From: Oculatella sp. LEGE 06141
Lineage (GTDB): Bacteria > Cyanobacteriota > Cyanobacteriia > Elainellales > Elainellaceae
Assembly: GCF_015207605.1 (NCBI RefSeq)
Contig: NZ_JADEWO010000030.1
Location: forward strand, 22,285 to 86,284
Direction of reading: 5' to 3'
Length of the DNA: 64,000 bases
This document shows, one piece after another, positions 47,485 to 57,329 of the stretch; within the stretch, counting starts at the first letter, position 1, and every line of letters begins with the position of its first letter. The notes beneath the pieces are model-generated. The model worked only from the letters and a program-made list of their open reading frames with translations. It did no database searches and had not been told where the DNA came from. Both the position numbers and the translations under genes were made by a program.

Positions 47485-47498
47485 TAGTATACGTACTA
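47485..47498. promoter_or_regulatory. Palindromic operator candidate of the efflux operon
   Basis: TAGTA-TACG-TACTA (14 bp) is 45 bp before the start of the membrane fusion gene. The style matches TetR/AcrR or MarR binding sites that repress EmrAB-type pumps. No regulator gene is adjacent. The wider gap 47441-47706 holds no gene. Confidence 0.45.
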
Positions 47499-47706
47499 TC
47501 TGCGGATGGCAATCCCCAAATCGGTATACTCGTTCCCATGCCTTGCTTCTGGGTCGTAATTGGTGGAATTCCTTTACCCTATTTAGGGGGTGTGTCAAAG
47601 CAACGGCAAACCCATGGCAACGAGATGAACTGCCTGCGATCGCCCCGTCATTTCCCCCTTCTGGATGAGCCTTCAGCCGTTCTGATAACAGACACCTGAA
47701 TGGGCG

Positions 47707-48279
47707 TTAAGATGCTGCTTCGGTCAGCCGTTTTAAGGTGGTTTCTATGCGAGTCAGTTGTTCGGCCAGCCTTTGTTGCTCGATGTCGGCAGATGTTAAG
47801 GGTTGTCGTTCAACGGTGAGACTGCCGTTCGTTTCCAAAATGGCCGCTTTCACCTCTGTCATCTCTTCAAATCCTTGACGGCGCAGGCTGGCGCGTAACT
47901 CGGCCTCTGTAATGACTTCTGCACTCAGGTGTTCTGGAATGATGCGACCATTGCTAACCAGGATGGTGGATTTGCCTTCTACCAGCCGTAAAACGCGAGG
48001 GTAGCGATAAGCAAGCCGCACAACCATGTAATTCACGCCGAGTAGCGTTGCAGCACCAACAAAGCCACCGAGAACGGAGTTATCGTTACCGATGATTGCG
48101 TTCTGAACGGTGTTAGAGAGCAAGAGCAGCACCACCAAATCGAAGCCGTTCATTTGTCCTAATTCGCGCTTTCCTCCCAATCGCAGTGCGGCCAGGAGGA
48201 AAGTGTACACCAAGATCGAACGGATGACCTTTTCTAAAATTGGGATACCCGGCACCCACAAATCGTTGAAAAACTCCAT
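47707..48279 (-). CDS. DUF421/YetF-family membrane protein
   Basis: 190 residues. Three N-terminal membrane helices (IRSILVYTFLLAALRLGGKRELGQMNGFDLVVLLLLS is the family hallmark, spanning residues about 20-58). A soluble DUF421 C-domain follows (VEGKSTILVSNGRIIPEHL, ASLRRQGFEEMTEVKAAILETNGSLTV). Function unknown. Related Bacillus proteins affect spore or envelope properties. It is a single gene on the minus strand. Confidence 0.9.
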   Translation of the reverse strand: MEFFNDLWVPGIPILEKVIRSILVYTFLLAALRLGGKRELGQMNGFDLVVLLLLSNTVQNAIIGNDNSVLGGFVGAATLLGVNYMVVRLAYRYPRVLRLVEGKSTILVSNGRIIPEHLSAEVITEAELRASLRRQGFEEMTEVKAAILETNGSLTVERQPLTSADIEQQRLAEQLTRIETTLKRLTEAAS

Positions 48280-48473
48280 TGCCCTTCTGCATCCTCATAG
48301 CTGAATTCACTGTATTGTCGGCAGTATCAGGATGCAGATCAAGTTAAAAGGGCTAGTAAATGCGATGGCGATCGCCATTACAGCATCACTGGCGACAATA
48401 ATCTGCTCCAGTGACCGTTTTAGGCTCATTTTTCCTCACGCACAGATGAGAGTATGCCTGGAGCAACTGCACT

Positions 48474-49775
48474 CTACCTTGAGCGGGTGGTGTGCAACGG
48501 CACCTCCAGCGCAGCAATGGCCTGCCTATATTGAGGATCTTGAGCCGTACCCAGTTGGTCGGGGTGAGACATGAGTTCCTGTTGTTGCATATCTGTCAAC
48601 GGTACTACCTCGTCAGGGGTGATGCCACGATGATTGATGTCAAGACCAGAGGGGGTAAAGTAATGGGCGATCGTTACATTTAGACCAGAGCCATCTGCCA
48701 GGGAATTCACCGATTGCACTAATGCTTTGCCAAAGGTTTGGGTACCGACTACAGTTGCTCGATGGTCATCTTGCAGCGCTCCCGTGACAATTTCGCTGGC
48801 GCTAGCAGAGTTGCCATTGACCAGGACGGCTAAAGGTAAGTTGGTCAATGCTGTATGGTTGGCACGCACTTGATTGGCCTTGCCATGTCGTTCAACAGTG
48901 CGAACAATATCTCCATCGTTGATCCACATACGAGCGATCGCAATACCCTGGTCGAGCCGTCCACCCGGATTATTTCGCAAATCTAATACGAACTCATCAA
49001 CCTGCTGCTGTTTCAGGTTGGCGATCGCCTTTTGCATCTCCTCAGCGGCATGGGCATTAAACTCATCAAGGCGGATGTAGCCAACCCGGTGCTGCTCCTC
49101 CAAACGCAGGGCAGAATCAACGACCGGAACCTGAATCTGTTCTCGTGTAAGGGTTTGGTTGAACGGTGTCTGTTCCTCTCGTTGTAGCGTCAAGGTGATC
49201 TGCGTACCCGCCTCACCTCGAATTCTCTGAGCCGCATCTTCGACCGTCATGCCTGCCGTGGTTGTGCCATTGATTTGCAAAATTTTGTCGTTTGCCTGGA
49301 TACCGGCACGGAGTGCAGGCGAATTTTCAAGCGGTTTTACAACGGTTAATGCCTGGATTTGTGGATTCGCCATCAATTGCAAGCCTACTCCCACTAACTC
49401 GCCGCTGGTCTCCTGGTTGAATGCCTCGAACTCTTCAGGGGACATGAAGCGAGTATAGGGATCATTGAGCTGCTGCAATTGCTCGCGCAACGCAGCATAC
49501 GCCGCTGCGCGAGATGAGTAGGACTGCGAGAGTAATGTTTGCCGTGCCTGCTGCCAATTGACCTGGTTGAACGTTGGATCAACATAATCCTGATTAATGA
49601 TTTGCCAGGCTTCATCCAACACTGCTTTAGGACTGTTTTGCAGGGCTGCACGTGCGGTTAGAGTAAAGGCTGGAATTCCTATCAGTGCTAATCCGGCTGT
49701 GAGCAGAAATTGCTTATGTGAACGCAGCATTGCCATGTAGTGATTAAGCTTGAAGAAGGGTTTATTGGGAGACAT
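48474..49775 (-). CDS. S41-family C-terminal processing protease (Ctp)
   Basis: 433 residues. The signal peptide (about residues 14-44, ending ARA) targets lumen or periplasm. It has an N-terminal helical part, a PDZ domain ([35 protein letters not shown]) and an S41 core with the Ser-Lys dyad in [15 protein letters not shown] and [12 protein letters not shown]. Cyanobacterial relatives include CtpA, which trims the D1 precursor of photosystem II. Which paralogue this is cannot be told. Its start overlaps the lepB stop by 14 nt on the same strand, suggesting coupling. Confidence 0.92.
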   Translation of the reverse strand: MSPNKPFFKLNHYMAMLRSHKQFLLTAGLALIGIPAFTLTARAALQNSPKAVLDEAWQIINQDYVDPTFNQVNWQQARQTLLSQSYSSRAAAYAALREQLQQLNDPYTRFMSPEEFEAFNQETSGELVGVGLQLMANPQIQALTVVKPLENSPALRAGIQANDKILQINGTTTAGMTVEDAAQRIRGEAGTQITLTLQREEQTPFNQTLTREQIQVPVVDSALRLEEQHRVGYIRLDEFNAHAAEEMQKAIANLKQQQVDEFVLDLRNNPGGRLDQGIAIARMWINDGDIVRTVERHGKANQVRANHTALTNLPLAVLVNGNSASASEIVTGALQDDHRATVVGTQTFGKALVQSVNSLADGSGLNVTIAHYFTPSGLDINHRGITPDEVVPLTDMQQQELMSHPDQLGTAQDPQYRQAIAALEVPLHTTRSR

Positions 49776-50328
49776 GGGTGATTAATCCAAGGCGGTTGAA
49801 GGGATAAAATCGGGCGATCGCTCGTCCAATGATGCGATCGCGGGGTACAAAGCCCCAATAGTGGCTGTCATAACTGTTATTGCGGTTGTCTCCTAAAACC
49901 AGGTAAGAGTTTGGTGGCACAATAACGGGCCCCCATCTATAGTCGGGCTTGGCCGCAATGTAATTTTCCTCAAGAGGTTGATCATTGATATAGACAAGTC
50001 CATTGTTAACCTCTACCTTGTCTCCCGGCAACCCGATGACCCGCTTGATAAATGCATCGTGAAAGTTTTCCTGTTTCAGCGTATCAGTAGGGTTAAAAAC
50101 AACGATGTCGTCCCGTTGAGGTGGCTCGAAATCATAGCTCACTTTGTCGATGATCAAACGGTCATTGATTTGCAGAGTTGGCTCCATTGAACCGGAAGGA
50201 ATATATCGCGCTTCTGCTACAAAGGTGCGAATACCAAAGGCTAAAACCAGGCTAAGTCCAATGGTTTTAAGCCCTTCCAGCCAGGGATTTTCTAAATGGT
50301 CATGCTGTTGGCGGGTCGATTGATCCAT
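49762..50328 (-). CDS. lepB: Signal peptidase I
   Basis: 188 residues. Cleaves signal peptides of exported proteins. One N-terminal membrane segment ([23 protein letters not shown]) is followed by the catalytic Ser in [11 protein letters not shown], the catalytic Lys in [17 protein letters not shown] and the box E motif [17 protein letters not shown] one-membrane-helix form, as usual in cyanobacteria. It overlaps the Ctp gene and follows the HtrA gene by about 57 bp. Confidence 0.97.
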   Translation of the reverse strand: MDQSTRQQHDHLENPWLEGLKTIGLSLVLAFGIRTFVAEARYIPSGSMEPTLQINDRLIIDKVSYDFEPPQRDDIVVFNPTDTLKQENFHDAFIKRVIGLPGDKVEVNNGLVYINDQPLEENYIAAKPDYRWGPVIVPPNSYLVLGDNRNNSYDSHYWGFVPRDRIIGRAIARFYPFNRLGLITHVSQ

Positions 50329-50384
50329 ATCATGAGTCCTCTAGAAGGCTTACTGTTGTGCAAACCGCGCACAACAGTAAAATC

Positions 50385-51671
50385 CTACCCCTCCTGCTGT
50401 ATTGCAACCGGGGTGGTTTCGGTTTGTACCGATAGCGTTTGGCTGGTTCCATTACGGCTCAGCGTTAATTGCAGGCGGCTTCCTACCTGGCTGGCTTCAA
50501 CAAGCTGTTGTAGCTCGGCTCCATCGGTCACCGCCTGCCCATCAACCTGATGAATGACATCCCCTGCTCGCAATCCTGCTTTTGCCGCAGGAGAACCCGG
50601 CATCACTTTTGCAACCAACACTCCCTGATCTTCATTCACACTCAAGCCGCTGTTGGGGTTGTTGTTAATGTCCTGTCTGATCTGAGGTGATAATGTCACC
50701 ATCTGGATACCCAGGTAGGCATGTTCCACTTTGCCGTGTTCTGCCAGTTGATTGGCAATGCGATCGACTGTATTAATGGGAATGGCAAACCCAATCCCTT
50801 GAGCATTTTGAATAATTGCGGTGTTCATGCCAATCACCTCACCCTGCTGGTTGAGCAAAGGGCCACCCGAATTGCCTGGATTGATGGCGGCATCAGTTTG
50901 AATATAATTGACCCGTTCGTTCGGCATTCCTACTTGTCCGCTAGAACGGCCTGTAGCGCTGATGATACCTGCCGTGACTGTATTATCAAGCCCTAAGGGA
51001 TTCCCAATGGCGATCGCCCATTCACCGGGTTGGAGGTTGTCGGAGTTGGTGATCTGAACCGTTGGCAAATCATTGGCATCAATCTTGATGACCGCCACAT
51101 CTGTCACTGGGTCGGCACCCAGTACTTTTCCCGCAAATGTACGACCATCTTTTAAGGTCACTTGTACGGTGTCGGCTCCATCAACAACATGGGCATTTGT
51201 GATCACGCGTCCATCCGCGTTGACGATAAATCCAGAGCCAACACCTCGCTCGATCTGTTGTGAAGGTGGCTCTGGAAGTTGATTGCCAAAAAACTGACGA
51301 AAGAGCGGATCGTTAAATGCCTCTGGAATTTGGGTGTCTACGGTTCGGGTGGCATCAATTCGAACGACAGCGGGGCCAACCTGTTGTACTACAGTGGCGA
51401 TGAAGTTGGGGTTGGTTGCTACCAAACCTGGTGTAGATGGACTCAATGTAGGCGGAACGTCAGCCGTTGCTGTCGAAGCTGGATGCACCCCAGACCTGGA
51501 CATCCAATAATTGCCTGTGGTGGCAAGTCCGGCACCTAAGAAGACCAGCACGATCGCTTGACCAAAGCGATTACGGGAAAAACGAGGAGCGTGGAGCGAT
51601 CGATGAGTATTAGGATTGAGTGTAGAGTCTGATGGTGGAACGCTGTTGTTATCTAATTGTTCTGTTTTCAT
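50385..51671 (-). CDS. HtrA/DegP-type serine protease (Hho family)
   Basis: 428 residues from ATG 51671 (the frame opens at 51692). The N-terminus has one hydrophobic segment (FGQAIVLVFLGAGLATTGNYW) as signal anchor. The trypsin-like domain carries the triad: His in VITNAHVVDGAD, Asp in DPVTDVAVIKID, Ser in INPGNSGGPLL. A PDZ domain follows (VMPGSPAAKAGLRAGDVIHQVDGQ). It degrades or refolds damaged envelope proteins. Cyanobacteria have three paralogues (HtrA, HhoA, HhoB). It is first in a run with lepB and ctp. Confidence 0.95.
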   Translation of the reverse strand: MKTEQLDNNSVPPSDSTLNPNTHRSLHAPRFSRNRFGQAIVLVFLGAGLATTGNYWMSRSGVHPASTATADVPPTLSPSTPGLVATNPNFIATVVQQVGPAVVRIDATRTVDTQIPEAFNDPLFRQFFGNQLPEPPSQQIERGVGSGFIVNADGRVITNAHVVDGADTVQVTLKDGRTFAGKVLGADPVTDVAVIKIDANDLPTVQITNSDNLQPGEWAIAIGNPLGLDNTVTAGIISATGRSSGQVGMPNERVNYIQTDAAINPGNSGGPLLNQQGEVIGMNTAIIQNAQGIGFAIPINTVDRIANQLAEHGKVEHAYLGIQMVTLSPQIRQDINNNPNSGLSVNEDQGVLVAKVMPGSPAAKAGLRAGDVIHQVDGQAVTDGAELQQLVEASQVGSRLQLTLSRNGTSQTLSVQTETTPVAIQQEG

Positions 51672-51915
51672 TGGGAAAACCTGCCATTGCATATAAACGG
51701 GAAGTGGAGTGAGTGTAGCCTTTGAAGTGGGTGCGATCGGCTAACTAATTCACCATAGGTGGCGTGTATGTCAGGCTTGTGGCAAGTCGGTGGCAAGTGA
51801 GTGGAATACGGGTAGTAACCTTACAGCCATTTTCAGTTGCATTCACCACACCTCAAACTCTACACCCCACACTCATCTTGGCGAGACTGTGGCTGACTCG
51901 ATTGAGAACTGCTGT

Positions 51916-52344
51916 ATGTGGAAATATCCTGGTGTGAGGACGATCGCTGGCATCAGTCTGGGGGCTATAGCCGGGTCGCTTTGTCGTTACTATCTGGGCA
52001 CTTGGTTTGCTCATCTTTGGGGACATGCCTTTCCCTACGGCACAATGGTTATCAATATCACCGGATGCTTTGTTATGGGTTTTGTCGTCACGGCGTCTCT
52101 AATGCGCGTGGTTACAGTGCATCCCGACCTACACCTGATGGTGACAACAGGCTTTTTAGGGTCATACACAACATTCTCAAGTTATGAACTAGAAGCGGCT
52201 CAACTGGCCAACCAGAGTTTAAAGCTCGACTGGATGTACTGGGGTGGCACTGCCTTTTTAGGTTTAATTAGCCTTCAGCTCGGCACTGCACTGGCTCAAC
52301 GGTTGCGTGTTCAAGAGAGCCACGACGAATCCCAATCTAAATAA
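51916..52344 (+). CDS. crcB: Fluoride channel CrcB/Fluc (copy 1)
   Basis: Fluoride export channel subunit. 142 residues from ATG 51916, which gives the normal family length; upstream in-frame codons to 51790 are probably non-coding. Four short membrane helices: GISLGAIAGSLCRYYLG, PYGTMVINITGCFVMGF with the conserved Asn, GFLGSYTTFSSYELEA, and LISLQLGTALA. It faces the second copy convergently across 47 bp. I saw no fluoride riboswitch upstream. Confidence 0.9.
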   Translation: MWKYPGVRTIAGISLGAIAGSLCRYYLGTWFAHLWGHAFPYGTMVINITGCFVMGFVVTASLMRVVTVHPDLHLMVTTGFLGSYTTFSSYELEAAQLANQSLKLDWMYWGGTAFLGLISLQLGTALAQRLRVQESHDESQSK

Positions 52345-52391
52345 TCGAAGCTGCTTACTGTTGCCTCATCAGAGGCCGCTCACCAATGAAT

Positions 52392-52835
52392 TCATACGAT
52401 TTGCTGTGCTAGAAAAAGTCCCAGTTCTACACCAAGAAACCCTAATATTGGGCTGCCAAACCCATAAAGCAAGGCGCGTTTGCGTTTCCCTGTTCGCAGC
52501 AAATTGGAGGTATCCAGAGCATAGGTTGAGAATGTAGTATAAGACCCTAGAAACCCGATGATTAAAACGGCTTGCCAGTCCACAGCAGCAACCCGATTGG
52601 CAACCAGGTGCGACAGAAAACCCATTAATCCGCAGCCAGTGAGATTAATACAGAGGGTGCCATAGGGGAAGGTAGTACCATGTTGTGCGGCTAAAAGGGT
52701 TAAATAGTAACGGCTTAATGCACCAAATATTGCGCCTAAGGCAATGAGAAGCGGTGTACAAACCGCAGCTTCCAGGGCAAAGACGGTTTGGGTTAAATCG
52801 AGTTCTGGAAGACTTATTAATGCATTCGCAACCAT
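52392..52835 (-). CDS. crcB: Fluoride channel CrcB/Fluc (copy 2)
   Basis: 147 residues, with the same motifs as copy 1: LGAIFGALSRYYLT, PYGTLCINLTGCGLMGF, GFLGSYTTFSTYALDTSNL, GFLGVELGLFLAQ. The two paralogues differ in flanking charges, so they may form an antiparallel heterodimer, as known for paired Fluc proteins. It is convergent with copy 1. Confidence 0.9.
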   Translation of the reverse strand: MVANALISLPELDLTQTVFALEAAVCTPLLIALGAIFGALSRYYLTLLAAQHGTTFPYGTLCINLTGCGLMGFLSHLVANRVAAVDWQAVLIIGFLGSYTTFSTYALDTSNLLRTGKRKRALLYGFGSPILGFLGVELGLFLAQQIV

Positions 52836-52951
52836 GCATGGCTCCTGAAACTAACGCAAGTCGTTGGGTCGATAAGAGGTTATTTGAAAAGCATCAGCTA
52901 TGCGGCAAGATCACCAGGTATGACCATACTGCTGCAACAAGCCGAATTCAT

Positions 52952-53089
52952 TCAATGCTTGAAGGCGTCTGGCTTTGGTTGCTCACGCTTGGTGGAATGG
53001 GGGAACAGATAGTTAACGATTTTGATGACAACAACAACCAGCAACACGATGATGAAAAGGCTCGTTGCGATCGGCAATACTACACGCAT
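52952..53089 (-). CDS. 45-residue single-helix membrane protein
   Basis: An ORF missed by usual length cut-offs. ATG at 53089, TGA at 52952-52954. It begins MRVVLPIATS, followed by a strongly hydrophobic helix to about residue 22 (IIVLLVVVVIK), then NYLF and a short charged tail (STKREQPKPDAFKH). A GGGA element lies about 12 nt before the start. It lies 146 bp beyond the stop of the histidine kinase on the same strand, so it may be in that operon. Unknown family. The remaining 52836-53235 shows nothing else convincing. Confidence 0.5.
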   Translation of the reverse strand: MRVVLPIATSLFIIVLLVVVVIKIVNYLFPHSTKREQPKPDAFKH

Positions 53090-53235
53090 AATGGACGTTT
53101 CCCGATAGACGATGTATTTGCAGGAAGGCTATCTCGTTCTCATGGAGCGGTTGGAGCCAGAGTAAGCTTCCCCGGTATCCAAGTCTATTGAGTCTAGAAA
53201 TTGAGTATGGCAGGGTCATGACGTGGTTGTGGCAA

Positions 53236-54354
53236 TCAGGCAATGGGTAGCGAAAAGCGAAAGGTGCTGCCTTTGCCGAGCTGGCTCTCAACGTCAATAT
53301 GCCCTCCCTGAAGTTCAACCAGCCGTTTGGTAATGGCGAGGCCAATCCCCGTCCCCCTGGCGTACCGATCGCGGCTGGATTGCGATTCGTCTGAGGAAAT
53401 GCTGCGCGATCGCCAGAACCGCTCAAATACATGGGGTAGTTCATCCGCAGCAATGCCCGACCCGGTATCCTTAACGGCAATCCAGATGTGGTTCGAGTCT
53501 TCCCTGGCGCTCAGGGTAATAGAGCCGTGTGGCGTATGCCGAATTGCATTTCCGACCAGGTTAATGAGAATCTGCTCCAGGCGATCGCGATCCGCCAGGA
53601 CGGGCGGCAAGGTTTTGGAACAGTCCATCTGAAGCACCGGGCCATCGTCCAACACCTGACCCGAAAATTGCTGAATTAGAAGGTCAAACAGCGACAACAC
53701 ATTGATGGGTTGCAAATTCAGCGTTAAATGTCCCGCTTCGACTTTGGAGAGTTCTTGCAAATGATTGACCAGCCGCTCCAGCCGTCTGGTTTCGCGCACC
53801 ATTAAATCGTAGGTTTCAAGAGTTGGCTCCATCCGCTGATTGGCAAATTCCTCTAAATAGCCGCGAATGATAGTCAGGGGTGTTCGCAACTCATGGGTTA
53901 CTTCTCCAACCAGTTCCCGCCGCCGCATTTCAACGTCTTCCAGGCTAACTGCCATCCGGTTAAAGCTGTTGCCCAAGCGTGCCAGTTCGGGAATGGTATT
54001 GGTCGGCACCTGCTCGTTAAAGCGCCCTGCCGCAAACTGACGAGCAATACGCTCCATCTGATTCAGGGGTTGGGTAATGCGCTGAGCGATCCAATAGCTC
54101 AACCCAGCGGCAGCCAGGGTGCCAACGCAGATAGCCAGGAGACTGCTACCATGCCATGCCGCTTGAAATCCATCAAACAGGGCAAGGCGAGTCGAGCGAA
54201 TAATTAGCCCGGCATCTTCTAGTTCCTCTAAATGTCCAGAAAAGAGATGGCGCGAGGCCGCATTGCTGATGACCAGAAAGCTCATCAACCCGGTTATCAT
54301 CACCAGCAAGTGAGAGATAAACAGGCGTGGTTGCAGCCCTATCCGCCCTCTCAT
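53236..54354 (-). CDS. Membrane sensor histidine kinase (HAMP-HisKA-HATPase)
   Basis: 372 residues. Two transmembrane helices (about 11-31 and 69-91) enclose a short periplasmic loop, then HAMP (92-144). HisKA has the phosphoacceptor His154 in EVTHELRTPL. The ATPase domain has N box LVGNAIRHTPHG, DTGSGIAADELPHVFERFWR and GTGIGLAITKRLVE. It is complete, so active. The start overlaps the response regulator stop by 4 nt (ATGA). Together they form a two-component system with unknown input; a short loop argues for sensing in or near the membrane. Confidence 0.96.
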   Translation of the reverse strand: MRGRIGLQPRLFISHLLVMITGLMSFLVISNAASRHLFSGHLEELEDAGLIIRSTRLALFDGFQAAWHGSSLLAICVGTLAAAGLSYWIAQRITQPLNQMERIARQFAAGRFNEQVPTNTIPELARLGNSFNRMAVSLEDVEMRRRELVGEVTHELRTPLTIIRGYLEEFANQRMEPTLETYDLMVRETRRLERLVNHLQELSKVEAGHLTLNLQPINVLSLFDLLIQQFSGQVLDDGPVLQMDCSKTLPPVLADRDRLEQILINLVGNAIRHTPHGSITLSAREDSNHIWIAVKDTGSGIAADELPHVFERFWRSRSISSDESQSSRDRYARGTGIGLAITKRLVELQGGHIDVESQLGKGSTFRFSLPIA

Positions 54355-55067
54355 GGCCTGTCCTCATCTTCAAACTTGTAGCCTAAACCTGTGACTGTTT
54401 TGACAAACACCGGATGGGTTGGATCGGCTTCAATCTTTTTGCGTAGCCGTGCGATATGAGTATCCACTACCCGCTCATCGCCAAAGAAGTCATCGCCCCA
54501 CACTTTTTCAATCAATTGGCTGCGGCTCCAAACTCGCCCCTGTCCGCTCATGAAGGTAGCCAGAAGGGCAAACTCTAGTGTCGTTAAGTCCAACTCGTCT
54601 GTTGCGTGCGGTTGAGGGTGTTGTTGAGCGGTGTGGCGATCGACATCCACCGTGAAATGGCGAGTGCGATAAATCTGGGATGGTTCTGCTTGCCGGAGCG
54701 ATCGCCGCAACAGTGCCCGTACTCTGGCTACTAACTCAACGGGGCTAAAGGGCTTCACCAGATAGTCGTCTGCTCCAGTAGACAGCCCAATGACGCGATC
54801 GATCTCTTCTCCCTTTGCCGTCAGCATCAGAATATACGGATCGGTTGCAGTGGCCTGTTTCCGAATGCGAGTACAAACCTCAAGCCCATCCATCCCTGGC
54901 AGCCCCAGGTCAAGGATGATTAGATCGGGCTGATGCTCTGGGAAAAAGCGTAAGGCTTGTACTCCATCGCGGTAGTGGATGCAGGTAAAGCCTTCTTTCT
55001 CTAGAAGCTGTTGCAGGAAACGGGCAATTTCTACTTCATCTTCAACAATGAGGATCGTCTTGCTCAT
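54351..55067 (-). CDS. OmpR/PhoB-family response regulator
   Basis: 238 residues from ATG 55067 (MSKTILIVEDE; the frame opens at 55085). The receiver has the phosphoacceptor Asp in LIILDLGLPGMDGLE and Lys in YLVKPFSPVEL. The C-terminal winged helix (about 150-236) is TTLEFALLATFMSGQGRVWSRSQL and DTHIARLRKKIE. It controls target genes when phosphorylated by the kinase, whose gene overlaps its end by 4 nt. Targets unknown. Confidence 0.96.
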   Translation of the reverse strand: MSKTILIVEDEVEIARFLQQLLEKEGFTCIHYRDGVQALRFFPEHQPDLIILDLGLPGMDGLEVCTRIRKQATATDPYILMLTAKGEEIDRVIGLSTGADDYLVKPFSPVELVARVRALLRRSLRQAEPSQIYRTRHFTVDVDRHTAQQHPQPHATDELDLTTLEFALLATFMSGQGRVWSRSQLIEKVWGDDFFGDERVVDTHIARLRKKIEADPTHPVFVKTVTGLGYKFEDEDRP

Positions 55068-55174
55068 TGACGGTTGCCCAATCAAATCAGAATGTTTTCA
55101 TCCTACCGCTTCAGGATTTGTCGCGGTCTGAGCAACTCATCCCCAACCGATAGAATGGGCGATCGTCCACTCAG

Positions 55175-56101
55175 CTATTCAGCCCCTAGCAAACTCGCCA
55201 ATAATGCCTTCTGAGCATGGAGCCGATTTTCGGCTTGATCCCAAACGCGGGATTGTGTGCCTTCAATCACCTCATCGGTAATTTCTTCATCCCGATGGGC
55301 GGGCAAGCAGTGCAGCACAATCGCCTCTGGGTCGGCCAACCGCAGCAGCGGCTCGTTGATTTGATAGGGCTGGAAGATGGGAATCCGGGATTCGGCTAAC
55401 TCTTCTTGCCCCATGCTGGCCCACACATCGGTATACAGGACATGCGCGCCCTTTACCCCCCGTTCTGGATCGGCAGTGAGCAACACCTCAGTGCGATCGC
55501 CCGCAATTTTCTTGGCCTGCTCTACAATTTCGCCATCGGGCTGGTAATCGCTGGGTGTGGCAATTCTGATGTTCATACCCACCAGCGCACAGCCCAACAG
55601 CAACGAATTGGCCACATTATTGCCATCGCCCAAATAGGTCAACGTGATGCCGTCCAGCTTGCCAAATGCCTCCTGCACGGTGAGCAAATCTGCCAAAATT
55701 TGACAGGGATGCTCCAAATCTGTCAGAGCATTAATCACCGGAATCTTGGCGTAATTGGCAAAGGTTTCTAGTTCTTCCTGCCCGTAGGTGCGAATGGCCA
55801 AAATATCAAGGTAGCGATCGAGCACTCGCGCCGTATCAATCGTTGGTTCACCCCGGCTCACCTGGGTCAAGTTTGTGTTGAGGTCAATTACCTGCCCCCC
55901 CAACTGATACATCGCCACCGAAAAACTAACTCGCGTGCGGGTGGATGCTTTGCGAAACAGCAACCCTAAAACCTTAGGACAACGCAGGCTAACCTTGCCT
56001 GCTTTTAGCGCCGCCGCCAAATCAAGAAGCTGCCGCACTTCTTTGCCGCTCAGGTCTGCTAACCCCAGTAAATCTCGCCCTTTCAAAGACTCTATGCTCA
56101 T
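55175..56101 (-). CDS. argF: Ornithine carbamoyltransferase
   Basis: Makes citrulline from ornithine and carbamoyl phosphate. 308 residues. Carbamoyl-phosphate loop KASTRTRVSFSV, DLEHPCQILADLLT, ornithine loop around VWASMGQEE, and HCLPAHRDEEITDEV near the C-terminus (catalytic Cys in HCLP). ATG start at 56101. It is a single gene, oriented with proB behind it, but the two are separated by about 100 bp. Confidence 0.97.
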   Translation of the reverse strand: MSIESLKGRDLLGLADLSGKEVRQLLDLAAALKAGKVSLRCPKVLGLLFRKASTRTRVSFSVAMYQLGGQVIDLNTNLTQVSRGEPTIDTARVLDRYLDILAIRTYGQEELETFANYAKIPVINALTDLEHPCQILADLLTVQEAFGKLDGITLTYLGDGNNVANSLLLGCALVGMNIRIATPSDYQPDGEIVEQAKKIAGDRTEVLLTADPERGVKGAHVLYTDVWASMGQEELAESRIPIFQPYQINEPLLRLADPEAIVLHCLPAHRDEEITDEVIEGTQSRVWDQAENRLHAQKALLASLLGAE

Positions 56102-56198
56102 CCCCGATGTCAGAAGTAAAAATTAAACCCTATCAAATTCTTCTGTTTCGCGCAGCTATTTAAGGCAACTTCTTGAGCGGCAAGATGTGCAGTCTGCT

Positions 56199-57329
56199 TC
56201 AGGGGGTGCCCGCTCCTGCGTTACTCAACACCAGGTTGTCTCGATGGACTACTGTTTCAGCCCCAGCATAGCCGAGGATTTTGGGAATGTCGTCCGAATG
56301 GTGGCCTCGAATCTTTTGCAGATCCAGGCTGCTGTAGTTAACCAGACCGCGAGCAATTTCCTGACCCGTGCCATCACACAACTGCACCGCATCCTGGCTT
56401 TGAAACTCTCCTTCTACTTCTGTAATTCCAGCCGCCAGCAGAGACTTGCCAGCCCGACAAATGGCATTCACTGCGCCGTGGTCTAAATACAACTTTCCAG
56501 CCGGAACTAAGCTATGGGCAATCCAGCGTTGACGGGCATTGAACGGCTGAAGATCGGGTTCAAACTGGGTGCCTAATTGCTCTCCTGCTAAGATTTTCAG
56601 AATGTTTTGTGGCGATCGCCCTTCGGTAATCACAGTGCGAATACCAGCCGTGGTGGCAATTCGAGCCGCCGCAATTTTAGTCACCATGCCGCCCGTGCCC
56701 CAGTTCGAGCCGCGATCGCCCGCTTCGACATTTAGCTCAGCAAGCTGCTCCATTTTGTCTACCAGCAAAATTGGCTTAGCATCTGGGTTGTAGCGCGGAT
56801 CGGCAGAATAAAGGCGATCGACATCCGTTAGCAAAAATAGCCAATTGGCACCAACCAGACTGGCAACCAGTGCAGATAGCGTGTCGTTGTCGCCAAACTT
56901 GAGTTCATCCACCGCCAGCGTATCGTTCTCATTCACAATGGGCACGACACCCAGGCGCAACAGTTGGCGAAAGGTGCGATAGGCATTGACGTAGCGGCTG
57001 CGCTGCACCAGGTCGCTGCGGGTGAGCAACACCTGCGCGATCGGTTGCTGCAAGGAGGTAAACAGGTCATCATACACCCGCATCAGCCGTCCCTGCCCCA
57101 CCGCTGCTACCGCCTGCTTCATCGAAATCGTGCGGGGACGTTCTGTAATACCCAGGCGAGAGCAACCAATGCCCACGGCACCCGATGACACCAGAATGAC
57201 ATCATGCCCCTGCTGCCGCAATTGGCTCAACACTTCAACCAACGCGGCGATCGTCGATAGGGCTAGATACCCTGTTTCGGCGCTCGTTAAACTTGACGTA
57301 CCAATCTTGACAACGACGGTTTGAGGCAT
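56199..57329 (-). CDS. proB: Glutamate 5-kinase (with PUA domain)
   Basis: First step of proline synthesis. 376 residues. Amino-acid kinase core: [80 protein letters not shown]. The C-terminal PUA domain (about 285-365) occurs in the long form of ProB. ATG 57329. The downstream gap to argF is about 100 bp. Confidence 0.97.
   Translation of the reverse strand: MPQTVVVKIGTSSLTSAETGYLALSTIAALVEVLSQLRQQGHDVILVSSGAVGIGCSRLGITERPRTISMKQAVAAVGQGRLMRVYDDLFTSLQQPIAQVLLTRSDLVQRSRYVNAYRTFRQLLRLGVVPIVNENDTLAVDELKFGDNDTLSALVASLVGANWLFLLTDVDRLYSADPRYNPDAKPILLVDKMEQLAELNVEAGDRGSNWGTGGMVTKIAAARIATTAGIRTVITEGRSPQNILKILAGEQLGTQFEPDLQPFNARQRWIAHSLVPAGKLYLDHGAVNAICRAGKSLLAAGITEVEGEFQSQDAVQLCDGTGQEIARGLVNYSSLDLQKIRGHHSDDIPKILGYAGAETVVHRDNLVLSNAGAGTP

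Noticed and set aside
48332..48574. Plus-strand frame starting MQIKLKGLVNAMAIAI that looks like a signal peptide
   Set aside because: It runs antisense into the end of the Ctp protease gene and its C-terminal half follows that gene's codons; likely a shadow.
51693..51915. Fluoride riboswitch before crcB copy 1
   Set aside because: None of the conserved fluoride-motif elements were recognised.
52754..53191. 145-codon plus-strand frame near the second crcB
   Set aside because: Antisense overlap with crcB and with the small membrane peptide on the other strand; composition not protein-like.
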